Shown: positions 9,903 through 19,262, counted from the first letter of the stretch. The stretch: 64,000 nt of DNA from Synechococcus sp. MW101C3 (GCF_002252635.1 NZ_NQKX01000010.1:80353-144352), one strand, 5' to 3'. Numbers and translations: made by a program. Notes: generated from the sequence alone by a model not told the origin.

Positions 9903-10253
9903 ATGCGCCACCAATGCCGAGTCCCCCTTCTTGGTCGCCCAGCTGACCAACGCAAGGCACTGCTGCGCGGACTCACCACCCAGTTGATTCGCGAAGGCCG
10001 CGTCACCACCACCAAGGCCCGGGCCAAGGCCCTGCGTGACGAGACCGAGCGCATGATCACCCTGGCCAAGGAGGGCACCCTGGCGGCCCGCCGCCGGGCC
10101 ATGGGCTACATCTTCGACAAGCAACTGGTCCACTCGCTCTTCGACAAGGCCCAGGAGCGTTACGGCGACCGCCAAGGTGGCTACACCCGCATCATCCGCA
10201 CGGTGCCCCGGCGCGGCGACAACGCCGAGATGGCCATCATCGAGCTGGTCTGA
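9903..10253 (+). CDS. rplQ: 50S ribosomal protein L17
   Basis: L17 of 116 residues, near the peptide exit. The start at ATG 9903 gives [20 protein letters not shown]; longer in-frame reading runs back into rpo[27 protein letters not shown] and the C-terminal [14 protein letters not shown] are family hallmarks. Its stop codon TGA overlaps a CTG that appears to start truA. Confidence 0.96.
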   Translation: MRHQCRVPLLGRPADQRKALLRGLTTQLIREGRVTTTKARAKALRDETERMITLAKEGTLAARRRAMGYIFDKQLVHSLFDKAQERYGDRQGGYTRIIRTVPRRGDNAEMAIIELV

Positions 10254-11101
10254 CAACGCCGCGCCGCATCGCCCTCTGTCTTCAGTACGAGGGCTCCTGC
10301 TATCACGGCTGGCAACGGCAGCCTCATCAGTCCAGTGTTCAGAGCACCCTGGACCAGGCCATTGCTGTGCTTGAGCCCCCACCTTCACCCTCCACAGTTG
10401 CGGCAGGCCGCACCGATGCAGGTGTTCATGCCGCAGGTCAGGTGGTGCATTTCGATGCCACAGGCCCGATTCCTGCCGAGCGCTGGCCCGCAGCCCTGAA
10501 CGGACGCTTACCTGCGAGCATCCGCGTGCTTGCTGCCTCTGAGCAGCCTCAGAGCTGGCACGCCTGCTTCTCCGCCACCTACCGGCGCTACCGCTACACC
10601 CTCTACAACGGGCGCACTCCCAACCTCTTCCTGGCGCCATTCACCTGGCATCGCTACCGCCACCGGCTCGATGAGAACCGGATGCGTGCCGCGCTGGAAG
10701 GAATGCTCGGCACCCACAACTTCGCCGCTTTCCAGCGGGCCGGGAGCAGCCGCCCCCATGCCCGCACCACCGTTCAGGATGTGAGCCTGGAACGCGACGG
10801 CGACCTGATCACCGTGGAGATCCAGGCCAGTGGCTTCCTCTACGGCATGGTACGCCTGGTGCTGGGCCAGCTTGTGGCTCTCGGCGAGGGCCGGCTCAGC
10901 CTCGAGCAGTTCGAGCACCGTTGGCGCACCGGTGCGCGCGCTGAGGTGAAGGAAGCGGCTCCGCCCCAGGGCCTTTGCCTGCTGCGGGTTGGGTACCCAC
11001 AGCCAATCTTCCCCATGAGCGCATGGTATGATTGCCAACCGCGATTCAGGTTGAGAAGCCAGGATCCGCCGGAGTTTTCGCCTCTTTCGCCCAGCTCCTG
11101 A
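10250..11101 (+). CDS. truA: tRNA pseudouridine(38-40) synthase TruA, apparent CTG start
   Basis: TruA converts U38-40 of tRNA anticodon stems to pseudouridine. The catalytic-Asp motif [19 protein letters not shown] and the later [14 protein letters not shown] and [12 protein letters not shown] are intact. Family homology extends upstream of the first ATG or GTG into [17 protein letters not shown], and no ATG, GTG or TTG exists in this frame back into rplQ. The only reasonable start is CTG 10250, which overlaps the rplQ stop as CTGA and gives a normal length of 283 residues. ATC 10268 or ACG 10256 are less likely alternatives. The end is followed by a 194-nt spacer before rplM. Confidence 0.9.
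   Translation: MTTPRRIALCLQYEGSCYHGWQRQPHQSSVQSTLDQAIAVLEPPPSPSTVAAGRTDAGVHAAGQVVHFDATGPIPAERWPAALNGRLPASIRVLAASEQPQSWHACFSATYRRYRYTLYNGRTPNLFLAPFTWHRYRHRLDENRMRAALEGMLGTHNFAAFQRAGSSRPHARTTVQDVSLERDGDLITVEIQASGFLYGMVRLVLGQLVALGEGRLSLEQFEHRWRTGARAEVKEAAPPQGLCLLRVGYPQPIFPMSAWYDCQPRFRLRSQDPPEFSPLSPSS
11023..11031 (+). promoter_or_regulatory. Possible extended -10 promoter for rplM-rpsI-rpmE
   Basis: TGGTATGAT matches an extended -10 element (TGn followed by a TATAAT-like hexamer). It lies within the 3' end of truA, about 265 nt before rplM. No good -35 hexamer is visible at 17 bp, so this is only a candidate. Confidence 0.28.
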
Positions 11102-11295
11102 AACCAAGTCCAGCGGGCCTTTCGCGGCCGCCTCCAAGGGATTTACCCAGGAGCTGGAGAAGGCGACGGTCTAGGCTCCGGATCAGCGATGGGCTCAACG
11201 TTCTCTCCATGCGGAGACAACAGGGCCACCTCCCTCCTGTCCAGCCCCCCCATTCAGCGGGATGGCGCAATCCCTCCGTCCGGCCTGCCGGTGCA

Positions 11296-11748
11296 ATGAA
11301 CAAGACCTCCGTCCCCTCTCCTGATTCCCTTGATCGCCAGTGGTACCTGGTTGATGCAGAGAATCAAACGCTCGGCCGTCTGGCCAGCGAGGTGGCCAGC
11401 GTGCTGCGCGGCAAGAACAGCCCTTCCTTCACCCCTCACCTTGATACCGGCGATTTCGTCGTGGTCGTCAACGCCGACAAGGTGCGTGTGAGCGGCAACA
11501 AGCCCGAGCAGAAGATCTACCGGCGCCATTCCGGCCGCCCCGGCGGCATGAAAACCGAAACCTTCGCCGCCCTGCAGGCTCGCCTCCCTGAGCGCATCGT
11601 TGAGAAGGCGATCAAGGGGATGCTGCCCCACAACGCCCTCGGGCGGCAGATGTTCCGCAAGCTGAAGGTCTACAAGGGTGCCGAGCATCCGCACGCCGCT
11701 CAGCAGCCCCAGCCCCTGGCCCTCGATCCTTCCGCTTCCGCACGATGA
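11296..11748 (+). CDS. rplM: 50S ribosomal protein L13
   Basis: L13 of 150 residues, an early-assembly protein of the large subunit. The start at ATG 11296 gives [20 protein letters not shown]; the upstream in-frame extension reads through the truA tail and is not conserved. Diagnostic segments are [34 protein letters not shown] and [21 protein letters not shown]. The last ~20 residues are a Pro/Gln/Ala tail typical of picocyanobacteria. ATGA overlap with rpsI implies coupled translation. Confidence 0.96.
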   Translation: MNKTSVPSPDSLDRQWYLVDAENQTLGRLASEVASVLRGKNSPSFTPHLDTGDFVVVVNADKVRVSGNKPEQKIYRRHSGRPGGMKTETFAALQARLPERIVEKAIKGMLPHNALGRQMFRKLKVYKGAEHPHAAQQPQPLALDPSASAR

Positions 11749-12152
11749 GCACCTCCACCAATCGCGTCGTCTACTGGGGAACCGGCCGCCGCAAGACAGC
11801 CGTCGCCCGTGTGCGCGTGGTGCCCGGCACCGGCGCCATCACGATCAATGGCCGCCCCGGCGACAACTACCTGAACTACAACCCCAGCTACCTCGCTGCG
11901 GTCAAAGCACCCCTCGACACCCTGGGGCTGTCCACCGACTACGACCTGTTGGTCAACGTCAAAGGCGGCGGCCTCACTGGGCAAGCCGATGCGATCAAGC
12001 AGGGGGCTGCCCGTGCGCTTTGTGATCTCTCCCCAGACAACCGCAAACCGCTGAAGACCGAAGGCCACCTGAGCCGCGACCCCCGGGCCAAGGAGCGTCG
12101 CAAATACGGCCTCAAGAAAGCCCGCAAGGCTCCCCAGTTCTCCAAGCGCTGA
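11745..12152 (+). CDS. rpsI: 30S ribosomal protein S9
   Basis: S9 of 135 residues; its C-terminal tail reaches the P-site tRNA anticodon. The core [37 protein letters not shown] and the terminal [17 protein letters not shown] are present, including the final Lys-Arg. The start ATG 11745 overlaps the rplM stop by 4 nt, a conserved rplM-rpsI arrangement. rpmE follows 8 nt later. Confidence 0.97.
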   Translation: MSTSTNRVVYWGTGRRKTAVARVRVVPGTGAITINGRPGDNYLNYNPSYLAAVKAPLDTLGLSTDYDLLVNVKGGGLTGQADAIKQGAARALCDLSPDNRKPLKTEGHLSRDPRAKERRKYGLKKARKAPQFSKR

Positions 12153-12160
12153 TCCACGTC

Positions 12161-12439
12161 ATGCCCAAGAGCGACATCCATCCCACCTGGTACCCCGATG
12201 CCAAGGTGATCTGCAACGGAGAGGTGGTGATGACCACCGGCTCCACTCATCCCGAGCTCAACGTCGACGTGTGGAGCGGCAATCACCCCTTCTACACAGG
12301 CACCCAGAAGATCCTCGACACCGAAGGTCGCGTCGACCGCTTCATGCGCAAGTACGGCATGGCCAGCACCGACAGCGCCAAGAAAGCCACAGCACCGGCG
12401 GCCGAAGCAGTCAGCGAAACCCCTGCAGCCGACGCTTGA
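12161..12439 (+). CDS. rpmE: 50S ribosomal protein L31, zinc-free type
   Basis: L31 of 92 residues, which bridges the subunits at the central protuberance. MPKSDIHPTWYPDAKVICNG and WSGNHPFYTGTQKILDTEGRVDRF match the family. Only one Cys is present, so the four-Cys zinc site of the C-plus form is missing and this is a C-minus type. The last ~25 residues are an Ala/Glu-rich extension after the conserved core. It is the last gene before a strong terminator. Confidence 0.93.
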   Translation: MPKSDIHPTWYPDAKVICNGEVVMTTGSTHPELNVDVWSGNHPFYTGTQKILDTEGRVDRFMRKYGMASTDSAKKATAPAAEAVSETPAADA

Positions 12440-12491
12440 GACCCTGCCGGTCTGGCCTCCCACCCGGCACCGTGCTGATTTCACACCCACG

Positions 12492-12520
12492 GCCGGATGC
12501 TCCAGGGCATCCGGCTTTTT
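12492..12520 (+). terminator. Rho-independent terminator after rpmE
   Basis: A perfect 9-bp stem, GCCGGATGC (12492-12500) and GCATCCGGC (12507-12515), with a 6-nt loop and TTTTT. It ends 21 nt before prfA and most likely closes the ribosomal operon; prfA would then depend on readthrough or on its own promoter. Confidence 0.9.
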
Positions 12521-12541
12521 GCTGAGCGCGCCACCGCTGCC

Positions 12542-13639
12542 ATGGACCCTGCCTTCCTCGCCGAACGTCTGGAAGCCGTCCGTCTGACCTTCACCACCCT
12601 GGAGCGGCAACTCGCCGATCCGGCGGTGGCCGCCGATCCGGCCCAGCTGCAGCACCTGGCCCGCGAACGGTCACGGCTCGAACCGCTGGTGCTCGATTAC
12701 GCCTGCTGGAACGAGCTGCGGCGAGAGTGGACCCAGACCCGACAACTGCTGAAGGAGAGCCGCGGCGACGCTGAACTGGAGCTGATGGCCCAGGAAGAGC
12801 TGGCGAGCCTGACGGCCCGGATCGGTGCCACTGAGGAACGCCTCACCCTCGCCTTGCTGCCAAGCGATCCCCGCGATGAGCGCAGCGTGATGCTGGAGAT
12901 CCGCGCCGGCGCCGGCGGCGACGAAGCCTCGCTCTGGGCCGGGGACCTGGCCCGGATGTACGAACGCCATGCCCAGACGCTCGGCTGGCAGGTGCAGCCC
13001 GTCAGCGCGTCTGAAGCCGATCTCGGTGGCTACAAGGAGGTGATCCTCTCGATCCGTGGGGATGGGGTGTACAGCCAGCTGAAGTACGAAGCCGGCGTGC
13101 ACCGGGTGCAGCGGGTTCCCGCCACCGAGTCGCAGGGGCGGGTGCACACTTCCACCGCCACCGTGGCCGTCATGCCCGAAGCGGATCCAGTGGAAGTGCA
13201 GCTTGACCCCAGCGACCTGGAGATCAGCACGGCTCGCTCAGGGGGCGCCGGCGGACAGAACGTCAACAAGGTGGAGACCGCCGTCGATCTCCTCCACAAA
13301 CCCACCGGCATTCGCGTCTTCTGTACCCAGGAGCGCTCCCAGCTTCAGAACCGGGAGCGGGCTCTGGCGATCCTGCGGGCGAAGCTGCTGGAGCGTGAAC
13401 TGGCGGCCGCGGCCGCAGCCGAAAGTTCGCAGCGACGGGCCCAGGTCGGCAGCGGCGACCGCAGCGAAAAGATCCGCACCTACAACGTGAAAGACAACCG
13501 GGTGACCGATCACCGGCTCGGCCGAAACTTCGCGCTCGAGGCGGTGCTGCAGGGCCAGTTGGGCGAAGTGATCGCAGCCTGCATCGCCGCCGATCAACGC
13601 CGGCAACTGGAGCAGCTGGCGGCTGACGCAGCGGCGTGA
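12542..13639 (+). CDS. prfA: Peptide chain release factor 1
   Basis: RF1 of 365 residues, which releases nascent chains at UAA and UAG. The GGQ catalytic loop is in [17 protein letters not shown] (near residue 236). The codon-recognition tripeptide is of the P-x-T kind ([10 protein letters not shown]), so this is RF1 and not RF2. The start at ATG 12542 places the protein after the rpmE terminator; an in-frame ATG at 12497 lies inside that hairpin and is unlikely. The gene ends next to a hairpin shared with the convergent HNH gene. Confidence 0.95.
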   Translation: MDPAFLAERLEAVRLTFTTLERQLADPAVAADPAQLQHLARERSRLEPLVLDYACWNELRREWTQTRQLLKESRGDAELELMAQEELASLTARIGATEERLTLALLPSDPRDERSVMLEIRAGAGGDEASLWAGDLARMYERHAQTLGWQVQPVSASEADLGGYKEVILSIRGDGVYSQLKYEAGVHRVQRVPATESQGRVHTSTATVAVMPEADPVEVQLDPSDLEISTARSGGAGGQNVNKVETAVDLLHKPTGIRVFCTQERSQLQNRERALAILRAKLLERELAAAAAAESSQRRAQVGSGDRSEKIRTYNVKDNRVTDHRLGRNFALEAVLQGQLGEVIAACIAADQRRQLEQLAADAAA

Positions 13640-13642
13640 ACA

Positions 13643-13666
13643 CTGATGGGCTGCTTGGCCCATCAG
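13643..13666. terminator. Hairpin between convergent prfA and HNH gene
   Basis: CTGATGGGC (13643-13651) pairs perfectly with GCCCATCAG (13658-13666) around TGCTTG. It starts 3 nt after the prfA stop and lies 28 nt beyond the HNH stop. There is no T run on either strand, so it may act as a transcript 3'-end stabiliser or a weak bidirectional terminator. Confidence 0.5.
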
Positions 13667-13693
13667 CGGGAGGTCCGTTGTCTGGCGCCGGCT

Positions 13694-14191
13694 TCAGGCC
13701 CCGATCACATACTTGGCCCACTCGCGACGGCCGGAGCGGATCTGGCGTGTGGCCTCGAAGTAGAGGGTGCTCACGGGCCGCCGCGGCACCCTCGCCAGTG
13801 GCATGGAGGCCTCGCGCGGGGTGCGGTTGCCCTTGCGAACGTTGCAGCGCAGACAGGCGGTGGTCACGTTTTCCCAGCTGTCGCCCCCTCCTCTGCTGCG
13901 GGGGATCACGTGATCGATCGACAGCTGATCGCCCTGATAGCCGCAGTATTGGCAGGAATGGCCGTCGCGCTGAAAGACATTGCGGCGGGTCAGGGGCAGC
14001 TCCTTGAAGGGCACGCGCACGAACTGGCGCAGCCGGATCACCGATGGCAGCAGCAGATCGTCCCGCAGGATGCGGCTGCTGTCGTGTTCGAGGCCTTCCG
14101 CCTTCCCCTTCAGCACCATCACCGTGGCACGACGCCAGGTCGTGATGTTCAACGGCTCATAGGAGGCGTTCAGTACGAGAACCTGGCTCAC
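13694..14191 (-). CDS. HNH endonuclease family protein
   Basis: A 165-residue protein beginning MSQVLVLNASYEPLNI, a family widespread in cyanobacteria as a single-copy chromosomal gene. The HNH fold looks complete: C80-x2-C83, the core IDHVIPRSRGGGDSWENVT (Asp93-His94 and Asn108), and C113-x2-C116 as the zinc pair. Metal-dependent nicking or cleavage of DNA is expected from the fold, but the biological role of the family is not established. It is convergent with prfA and divergent from alr across 125 nt. Nothing indicates mobility: no intron, intein or repeats are adjacent. Confidence 0.88.
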   Translation of the reverse strand: MSQVLVLNASYEPLNITTWRRATVMVLKGKAEGLEHDSSRILRDDLLLPSVIRLRQFVRVPFKELPLTRRNVFQRDGHSCQYCGYQGDQLSIDHVIPRSRGGGDSWENVTTACLRCNVRKGNRTPREASMPLARVPRRPVSTLYFEATRQIRSGRREWAKYVIGA

Positions 14192-14316
14192 GACGCTCTG
14201 TCGAGGGGAGGCATGCCAGACCTCCTGCGTGGCGGCATGCTAATGGGAGTTTCTGGTCCTGCTTCAGATCCGCTCCAGGTTCGCTCTACGCGGCTCCCTG
14301 CCACGCCCTCGCCCGG

Positions 14317-15543
14317 ATGATTCCCGCTTCCGACGCTCCTTCCTTCCCCTCCGCCACTCCCTCCACCACCGACGCCCCGCTCGCTTGCGGTCTGCATCCC
14401 ACCCAGCGAGCATGGGTGGAGGTGGATGCTGCGGCAATCCAGCGCAACGCCAGCCGGTTGCAGCGCTTTCTCAGCCCCGGCTGCGCGTTGATGGCCGTTG
14501 TCAAGGCCGATGGCTATGGCCATGGCGCCCTGCCCGTGGCGCAGGCGGCGCTGGCCGGCGGTGCCAGCTCACTCGGGGTGGCCACCCTGCAGGAAGGTGT
14601 GGATCTGCGGCAGCGGGGAGTTAAGGCACCGATCCTGGTGATGGGCAATCTGGTGGGCGCCGAAGAGCTTCATAGCTGCCTGCACTGGCAGCTGATGCCC
14701 ACGATCAGCACGCTGGAGGAGGCCAGCTTGAGCCACCGCCTGGCGGCAGGCACCGGTCGCCGTATGGCGGTGCATCTCAAGCTCGACACCGGCATGGCCC
14801 GGCTGGGGGTCGACTGGCGCGTGGGTGCCCAGCTGCTGGAGTCGCTGCATGACCTCGACCACCTGGAGGTGGCCGGGCTGTATTCCCATCTCGCTGATGC
14901 CGATGCCCCTGACGCCGGCGGCTCCGATCTGACCCGCCAGCAGCAGGAGCGGTTCGAATGCGTGCTGTGCCAGGCCGCGAACCGCGGGCTGGCCACCGGC
15001 CTGCGTCATCTCGCCAACTCCGCCGGCAGCCTGCGCGGGCCTTCCCTCCACTACGACCTGGTGCGGGTCGGCCTGGCCCTCTACGGCCATGCGCCTGCCC
15101 CCCATCTGGCCACGCAGGTGCAGCTGGAGCCGGCCATGGGGGTTCGTGCCCGGGTCACCCTGCTGCGCGATGTCCCAGCCGGCGTGGGGGTGAGCTACGG
15201 CCACCAATGGCGCGCGCCGCGGCCCAGCCGCCTGGCGGTGGTGGCGATCGGTTACGCCGATGGCGTGCCGCGCTCCCTATCCAGCCGCATGGAGGTGCTG
15301 TTCGCGGGCCACCGGCTGCGCCAGGTGGGTGCGATCACCATGGATCAGCTGTTGATCGATGCCACCGACGAACCCGAGCTGCGCGTGGGATCGGTGGTGA
15401 CGTTGCTGGGCTGCGACGGGGACATTCGCATCGGTCCGGAGCACTGGGCCGCCACCTGCGGCACCATCCCCTGGGAGATCCTCTGCGGCTTCAAGCATCG
15501 GTTACCGCGGCTCCGTCCCGACGAGGCCTGTCACAGGCGCTGA
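14317..15543 (+). CDS. alr: Alanine racemase
   Basis: A PLP-dependent racemase making D-alanine for peptidoglycan, 408 residues with this start. The PLP lysine is Lys63 in AVVKADGYGHGA and the second catalytic base Tyr294 is in GVSYGHQWRAP. Further family motifs are HLKLDTGMARLG and the C-terminal beta-domain with MDQLLIDATD. ATG 14317 is used, but the first ~25 residues (Ser/Pro/Ala-rich) look non-conserved, so the true start may be slightly downstream. tRNA-Ser follows 18 nt after the stop in the same direction. Confidence 0.94.
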   Translation: MIPASDAPSFPSATPSTTDAPLACGLHPTQRAWVEVDAAAIQRNASRLQRFLSPGCALMAVVKADGYGHGALPVAQAALAGGASSLGVATLQEGVDLRQRGVKAPILVMGNLVGAEELHSCLHWQLMPTISTLEEASLSHRLAAGTGRRMAVHLKLDTGMARLGVDWRVGAQLLESLHDLDHLEVAGLYSHLADADAPDAGGSDLTRQQQERFECVLCQAANRGLATGLRHLANSAGSLRGPSLHYDLVRVGLALYGHAPAPHLATQVQLEPAMGVRARVTLLRDVPAGVGVSYGHQWRAPRPSRLAVVAIGYADGVPRSLSSRMEVLFAGHRLRQVGAITMDQLLIDATDEPELRVGSVVTLLGCDGDIRIGPEHWAATCGTIPWEILCGFKHRLPRLRPDEACHRR

Positions 15544-15561
15544 TAAGCTTTGCCAGCCCCT

Positions 15562-15650
15562 GGAGAGGTGGCTGAGTGGTTGAAAGCGGCTCCCTGCTAA
15601 GGAGTTACAGGAGGCAACTTCTGTCGAGGGTTCGAATCCCTCCCTCTCCG
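15562..15650 (+). tRNA. tRNA-Ser (anticodon GCT)
   Basis: A complete class II tRNA: acceptor GGAGAGG with CCTCTCC and discriminator G, D arm with GCTGAGTGG, anticodon loop CTGCTAA (GCT, reads AGC and AGT), a long variable arm with a hairpin, and T loop GGTTCGAATCC. CCA is not encoded. Confidence 0.96.
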
Positions 15651-15685
15651 TTCCCTGGTTCTGCAGCTCCCGCGCTGCTCCTGGC

Positions 15686-16687
15686 TCACTGAAGCGTGGG
15701 CCTGCCTTGGCGCTGCTGGTCAGTGGCGGCCTTTGCATCGGCAGGCCGCACCTCTGGATCCACGGCGCTGGCTTTCAGCAGGCCGGCAGCCAGCTGGGGC
15801 AACAGGCGTGCATCCTGCGCCCGTTCGGACCCCTCGCTGAACACCACCAGCAGAAAGGGACGATGGCCCTCCATCTCCACATAGGCAGCATCGTGGCGGG
15901 CCTGGCTCATCCAGCCCGCCTTGCTCCAGAGCCGGGCGGACAGCGGCAGCCCTTCACCGAGGAAGCCGTCCACCTGATTCTCTGGATCCGCCGCCCGCAG
16001 CGCTGGATCGAGAGGACGCCGCAGCAACTCGCGCATACGGGCACTCGCCAGTGGCGATACGAAGGCGCCCGCCATGGCGGCATGCAGCAGGCGGGCAGTG
16101 GCATCGCTGCTCAGCCGGTTGCGGTTGGCGCGATCGGGTCCGTAGAACTGGCGCTCCCGCCCGTAAGGGCCATCGCCCCAGGTCTTCTGACAGAGGTTGC
16201 AGGCCTCCATCTCGGGCCAGCCCAGGCGGGCGAACCAGCGGTTCACCAGCTGACGTTGCGCCATCCAGGCGTCCAGAGCGGCCGGAGGCAGGTCCGGACC
16301 GCTGGTGGTGCCGGTCAGCATGTCCACCACATAGCCGGTGGCGTCGTTGTTCGAGTCACGGATCATGTCCGCGAGGGAGCGCCGCAGCTCCGGCGACTCC
16401 TCCAGCAACTGGCGCTGCAGCCAGGCTTCCGCCGCCGCCAGATAGAAGAGCTTCACCACGCTGGCGGGGTAGACGGAGCGGCCACCCGCCCAACTCGCTC
16501 CGGCCGGCGGCAGGGCCCAGAACGTCGCCGGATCAAGCCCATCGGCCTGGCCGATCAAGGAGGTCTCGTACCGCAGCCAGGTGACGGCAAGCTGATCGGC
16601 AAGACCGGGCCGGGCCTGCCCTTCCAGTTCGCGGAGCCGCTCCTGCAGGATCGTGCCCATGGCCCCATCCGGGCGGTAGAACGCCAT
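15686..16687 (-). CDS. Class A beta-lactamase-fold serine hydrolase
   Basis: About 333 residues from the ATG at 16687 (MAFYRPDGAMGTILQERL). The penicillin-binding/beta-lactamase fold is indicated by S-x-x-K (SVVK, Ser76 and Lys79 in YPASVVKLFY), an S-x-N element (SNN, 112-114, in IRDSNNDATGY) and a KTG-like KAG (256-258). No signal peptide is evident, and a classical Glu166 omega-loop could not be identified, so antibiotic hydrolysis is not implied. A cytoplasmic peptidase or esterase-like role is possible. Its start codon is 2 nt from the start of the divergent NlpC/P60 gene, suggesting shared control. A longer upstream frame reading to 16861 lies wholly within that gene and is rejected. Confidence 0.78.
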   Translation of the reverse strand: MAFYRPDGAMGTILQERLRELEGQARPGLADQLAVTWLRYETSLIGQADGLDPATFWALPPAGASWAGGRSVYPASVVKLFYLAAAEAWLQRQLLEESPELRRSLADMIRDSNNDATGYVVDMLTGTTSGPDLPPAALDAWMAQRQLVNRWFARLGWPEMEACNLCQKTWGDGPYGRERQFYGPDRANRNRLSSDATARLLHAAMAGAFVSPLASARMRELLRRPLDPALRAADPENQVDGFLGEGLPLSARLWSKAGWMSQARHDAAYVEMEGHRPFLLVVFSEGSERAQDARLLPQLAAGLLKASAVDPEVRPADAKAATDQQRQGRPTLQ

Positions 16688-16689
16688 CG

Positions 16690-17442
16690 ATGTCGGCCAC
16701 GGGAATGGTGAGATTAGGCACTCCCGCAGCGGCGGAACTGCTGGTGACAGGCAGCCTCTGGCGCCTGCTGGCCCCGCTGGACGGGTACAGCCGCCCCAGC
16801 GGGGCGGGGCTCGCCACCCAGGCCGCGGCAGGGCGCTGCCTGGAGGTGCTCCAGGCAGCAACGCCGCCGGAGGGAAGGCTGCGGGTGCGGCTGCTCGAAG
16901 ACGGCTACGGCTGCTGGCTGGATGCGGGTGAACTGGCCGGCATGGCGGAAGCGGCAGCCCGTCCGTTGCCGCGGCTGCTGACGGCGGCAGCGATCCAGGC
17001 CCGGCTGCCTGAGGTGCTGGAATTTGCGGCCGGCGCTGCCGCCCACCCCAACCACTACCTCTGGGGAGGCACCACCGGCCCCCACTACGACTGCTCCGGG
17101 TTCATCCAGAGCGCGTTTGCCCAGGCGGGGATCTGGATTCCCCGTGACGCCTATCAACAGGAACGGTTCTGCCAGCCGGTGGCGGTGAGCCCCTCCACCC
17201 TGACGCTGCTACGACCGGGGGACCTGATCTTCTTCGGCCGTCCGCAACGCTGCACCCATGTGGGACTGCACCTGGGCTCCGGGCGCTATCTGCACAGCTC
17301 CGGACGCGACCACGGCCGCAACGGTCTGGGCATCGACCATCTGCCCCCCTGGGACACGCATCCGGTGGCCAGCCACTACCGCCGGGAACTGCGGGGCGCC
17401 GGCAGGGTGGTCCACTGCCATGACGGCAGCCCACTCCCGTAA
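16690..17442 (+). CDS. NlpC/P60 family cell-wall peptidase
   Basis: A 250-residue protein with an N-terminal SH3b-like region (residues 10-90) and a C-terminal NlpC/P60 domain. The catalytic Cys135 is in HYDCSGFIQ and His190 in CTHVGLHLG, with His202 as candidate third residue. Such enzymes cleave peptide stems of peptidoglycan, usually D-Glu to diamino acid bonds. No clear signal peptide is seen, so it may act in muropeptide recycling or be exported unconventionally. The start at ATG 16690 directly abuts the divergent gene; Met6 (16705) is an alternative that would widen the spacer. A GT2 gene follows after 30 nt. Confidence 0.85.
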   Translation: MSATGMVRLGTPAAAELLVTGSLWRLLAPLDGYSRPSGAGLATQAAAGRCLEVLQAATPPEGRLRVRLLEDGYGCWLDAGELAGMAEAAARPLPRLLTAAAIQARLPEVLEFAAGAAAHPNHYLWGGTTGPHYDCSGFIQSAFAQAGIWIPRDAYQQERFCQPVAVSPSTLTLLRPGDLIFFGRPQRCTHVGLHLGSGRYLHSSGRDHGRNGLGIDHLPPWDTHPVASHYRRELRGAGRVVHCHDGSPLP

Positions 17443-17472
17443 GTTGCAGGCTCACCTCTTTCCGCCAGCCCC

Positions 17473-18471
17473 ATGAGCGCGCCCCTCCGGCTGGAGCTCT
17501 CGGTGGTGATCCCCCTCTACAACGAGGAAGAAAGCCTGCCACCGCTGGTGGAGCAGGTGCTGAGCGCCGTGCGTCCCCTGGGGCGGCCCTTCGAACTGGT
17601 GCTCGTCGACGACGGCTCCACCGACCGCACCGCCCAGGTGCTGACCGGTCTGGCCGCGCGCGTGCCGGAGCTGGTGGCCGTGCTGCTGCGGCGGAACTAC
17701 GGCCAGACCGCTGCGATGGCGGCGGGTTTCGATGCCAGCACCGGCGTCATGATCGTGACCCTCGACGGAGACCTGCAGAACGATCCGGCCGATATCCCAC
17801 TGCTGCTGGAGCGGCTGGAGGACGGCTACGACCTGGTGAGCGGCTGGCGGCACCTGCGCAAGGACGCTGCCGTGCAACGGCTGCTGCCGTCGTTGATCGC
17901 CAACCGGCTGATCGCGCGGGTGACCGGGGTGCGCCTGCACGATTACGGCTGCTCGCTCAAGGCTTACCGCCGTGAAGTGGTGGCCGACATGAACCTCTAC
18001 GGCGAGCTGCATCGCTTCCTTCCGGCGCTCGCGTTCATCGAGGGCGCCCGGATCGCCGAGGTGAAGGTGAACCACCATCCACGGCGCTTCGGCAGCAGCA
18101 AATACGGCATCGATCGCACCTTCCGGGTGCTGATGGATCTGCTCACGGTCTGGTTCATGAAGCGGTTCCTCACCCGTCCCATGCACGTGTTCGGGTTCGG
18201 GGGGCTGGCCTCCCTGGCAGTGGGCCTGCTGATCAGCCTCTACCTGCTGGGCGAGAAGGTTTTCCTCGATGCCGATATCGGCAATCGTCCCCTGCTGCTG
18301 GTGGCGGTGCTGGCGATCGTGGCCGGCATCCAGTTGTTCTGCTTCGGGCTGCTGGCGGAGCTGCAGATGCGTACCTATCACGAAAGCCAGGGGCGGCCCA
18401 TCTACCGGGTGCGGCAGACCCTCAAGGGGCCCCGTGGCGCTGAGCTGGCCGCAGCGGTGGGCCCGGCCTGA
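17473..18471 (+). CDS. GT2 family glycosyltransferase with C-terminal membrane helices
   Basis: A 332-residue family 2 glycosyltransferase of the DPM1/GtrB type. The nucleotide-sugar fold shows [24 protein letters not shown] and [12 protein letters not shown] (DxD-like site). [16 protein letters not shown] is typical of polyprenyl-phosphate glycosyltransferases. Two hydrophobic helices at about residues 235-255 and 268-292 anchor it in the membrane. A likely product is a polyprenyl-phosphate sugar donor for envelope glycosylation; the specific sugar cannot be inferred. It is 30 nt behind the NlpC/P60 gene and may be co-transcribed with it. Confidence 0.88.
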   Translation: MSAPLRLELSVVIPLYNEEESLPPLVEQVLSAVRPLGRPFELVLVDDGSTDRTAQVLTGLAARVPELVAVLLRRNYGQTAAMAAGFDASTGVMIVTLDGDLQNDPADIPLLLERLEDGYDLVSGWRHLRKDAAVQRLLPSLIANRLIARVTGVRLHDYGCSLKAYRREVVADMNLYGELHRFLPALAFIEGARIAEVKVNHHPRRFGSSKYGIDRTFRVLMDLLTVWFMKRFLTRPMHVFGFGGLASLAVGLLISLYLLGEKVFLDADIGNRPLLLVAVLAIVAGIQLFCFGLLAELQMRTYHESQGRPIYRVRQTLKGPRGAELAAAVGPA

Positions 18472-18582
18472 GCGATGGGTTTGTCCCTGCCGGATTGAAC
18501 TTTTATGTCGCCCTGTGCAGGCTTCTGAGCCTGGCCGAAAGCGATCCTTACAGTACCGGCGGTTGCTGTATTGGCCCAAGCC

Positions 18583-18699
18583 ATGACTGGAGAATTCGTA
18601 GCTGCCTGGCTGCCGTCGGTGTTCGTGCCTCTGGTGGGAATCCTCGGTCCTGCTGTCGCCATGGCCCTGCTGTTCAACGTGATCGAAGCCCGCGACTGA
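18583..18699 (+). CDS. psaI: Photosystem I reaction centre subunit VIII (PsaI)
   Basis: A 38-residue single-helix membrane protein, [16 protein letters not shown] at the start and NVIEARD at the end. Length and sequence fit PsaI, which helps to organise PsaL at the trimer interface of photosystem I in the thylakoid membrane. It lies 71 nt upstream of psaL and in the same direction, the usual cyanobacterial pair. Start ATG 18583 is the only candidate with the full transmembrane segment. It is short enough to be missed by automatic gene calling. Confidence 0.94.
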   Translation: MTGEFVAAWLPSVFVPLVGILGPAVAMALLFNVIEARD

Positions 18700-18770
18700 A
18701 CCGGTGCACGGGTCAACGCCCGCCGGTCTTTCGCTCCGCCCGTTCGCCTCCCCTTCGCTCGCTTCACCTC

Positions 18771-19262
18771 ATGACCGTCCACCCCGTCGCCGACCCCACC
18801 GTCGGCAACCTGGCCACCCCGATCAACAGCAGCTACTTCACCAAGGCGTTCCTGAACGCGTTGCCCGCCTACCGTCCGGCGTTGTCCCCCAACCGGCGTG
18901 GCCTGGAAGTGGGCATGGCCCACGGTTTCTTCCTCTATGGGCCTTTCGCCCTCACCGGGCCGCTGCGTCTCACCGAGTACGCCAGCACCGCCGGCCTTCT
19001 GGCCACGATCGGTCTGGTTTCGATTCTCACGGTCTGCCTGTCGATCTACGGCACCGCCGGCACCGGTCCCAACGTGCAGCCCCCCGACGCCACGATCGAC
19101 AATCCCCCCGCAGACCTCTTCACCAAGGCCGGTTGGGCTGAGTTCGCCAGCGGCTTCTGGCTCGGTGGCTGCGGCGGCGCCGCCTTCGCCTGGTTCCTGG
19201 CCGGTACCGCTCTGGTGGCTCCGCTCACCAACCTCGCCGGTGGCGTCTGGAGTGTGAACTGA
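18771..19262 (+). CDS. psaL: Photosystem I reaction centre subunit XI (PsaL)
   Basis: PsaL of 163 residues, the subunit that forms the core of photosystem I trimers. The start at ATG 18771 gives [20 protein letters not shown]; reading further upstream would run through psaI in another frame. [18 protein letters not shown] and two to three hydrophobic helices are typical. A strong terminator follows 28 nt after the stop, so psaI-psaL is a two-gene unit. Confidence 0.96.
   Translation: MTVHPVADPTVGNLATPINSSYFTKAFLNALPAYRPALSPNRRGLEVGMAHGFFLYGPFALTGPLRLTEYASTAGLLATIGLVSILTVCLSIYGTAGTGPNVQPPDATIDNPPADLFTKAGWAEFASGFWLGGCGGAAFAWFLAGTALVAPLTNLAGGVWSVN

Noticed and set aside
13694..14191. HNH gene as a homing endonuclease or mobile element
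   Set aside because: There is no intron, intein, repeat or target duplication; it belongs to a stable cyanobacterial family.
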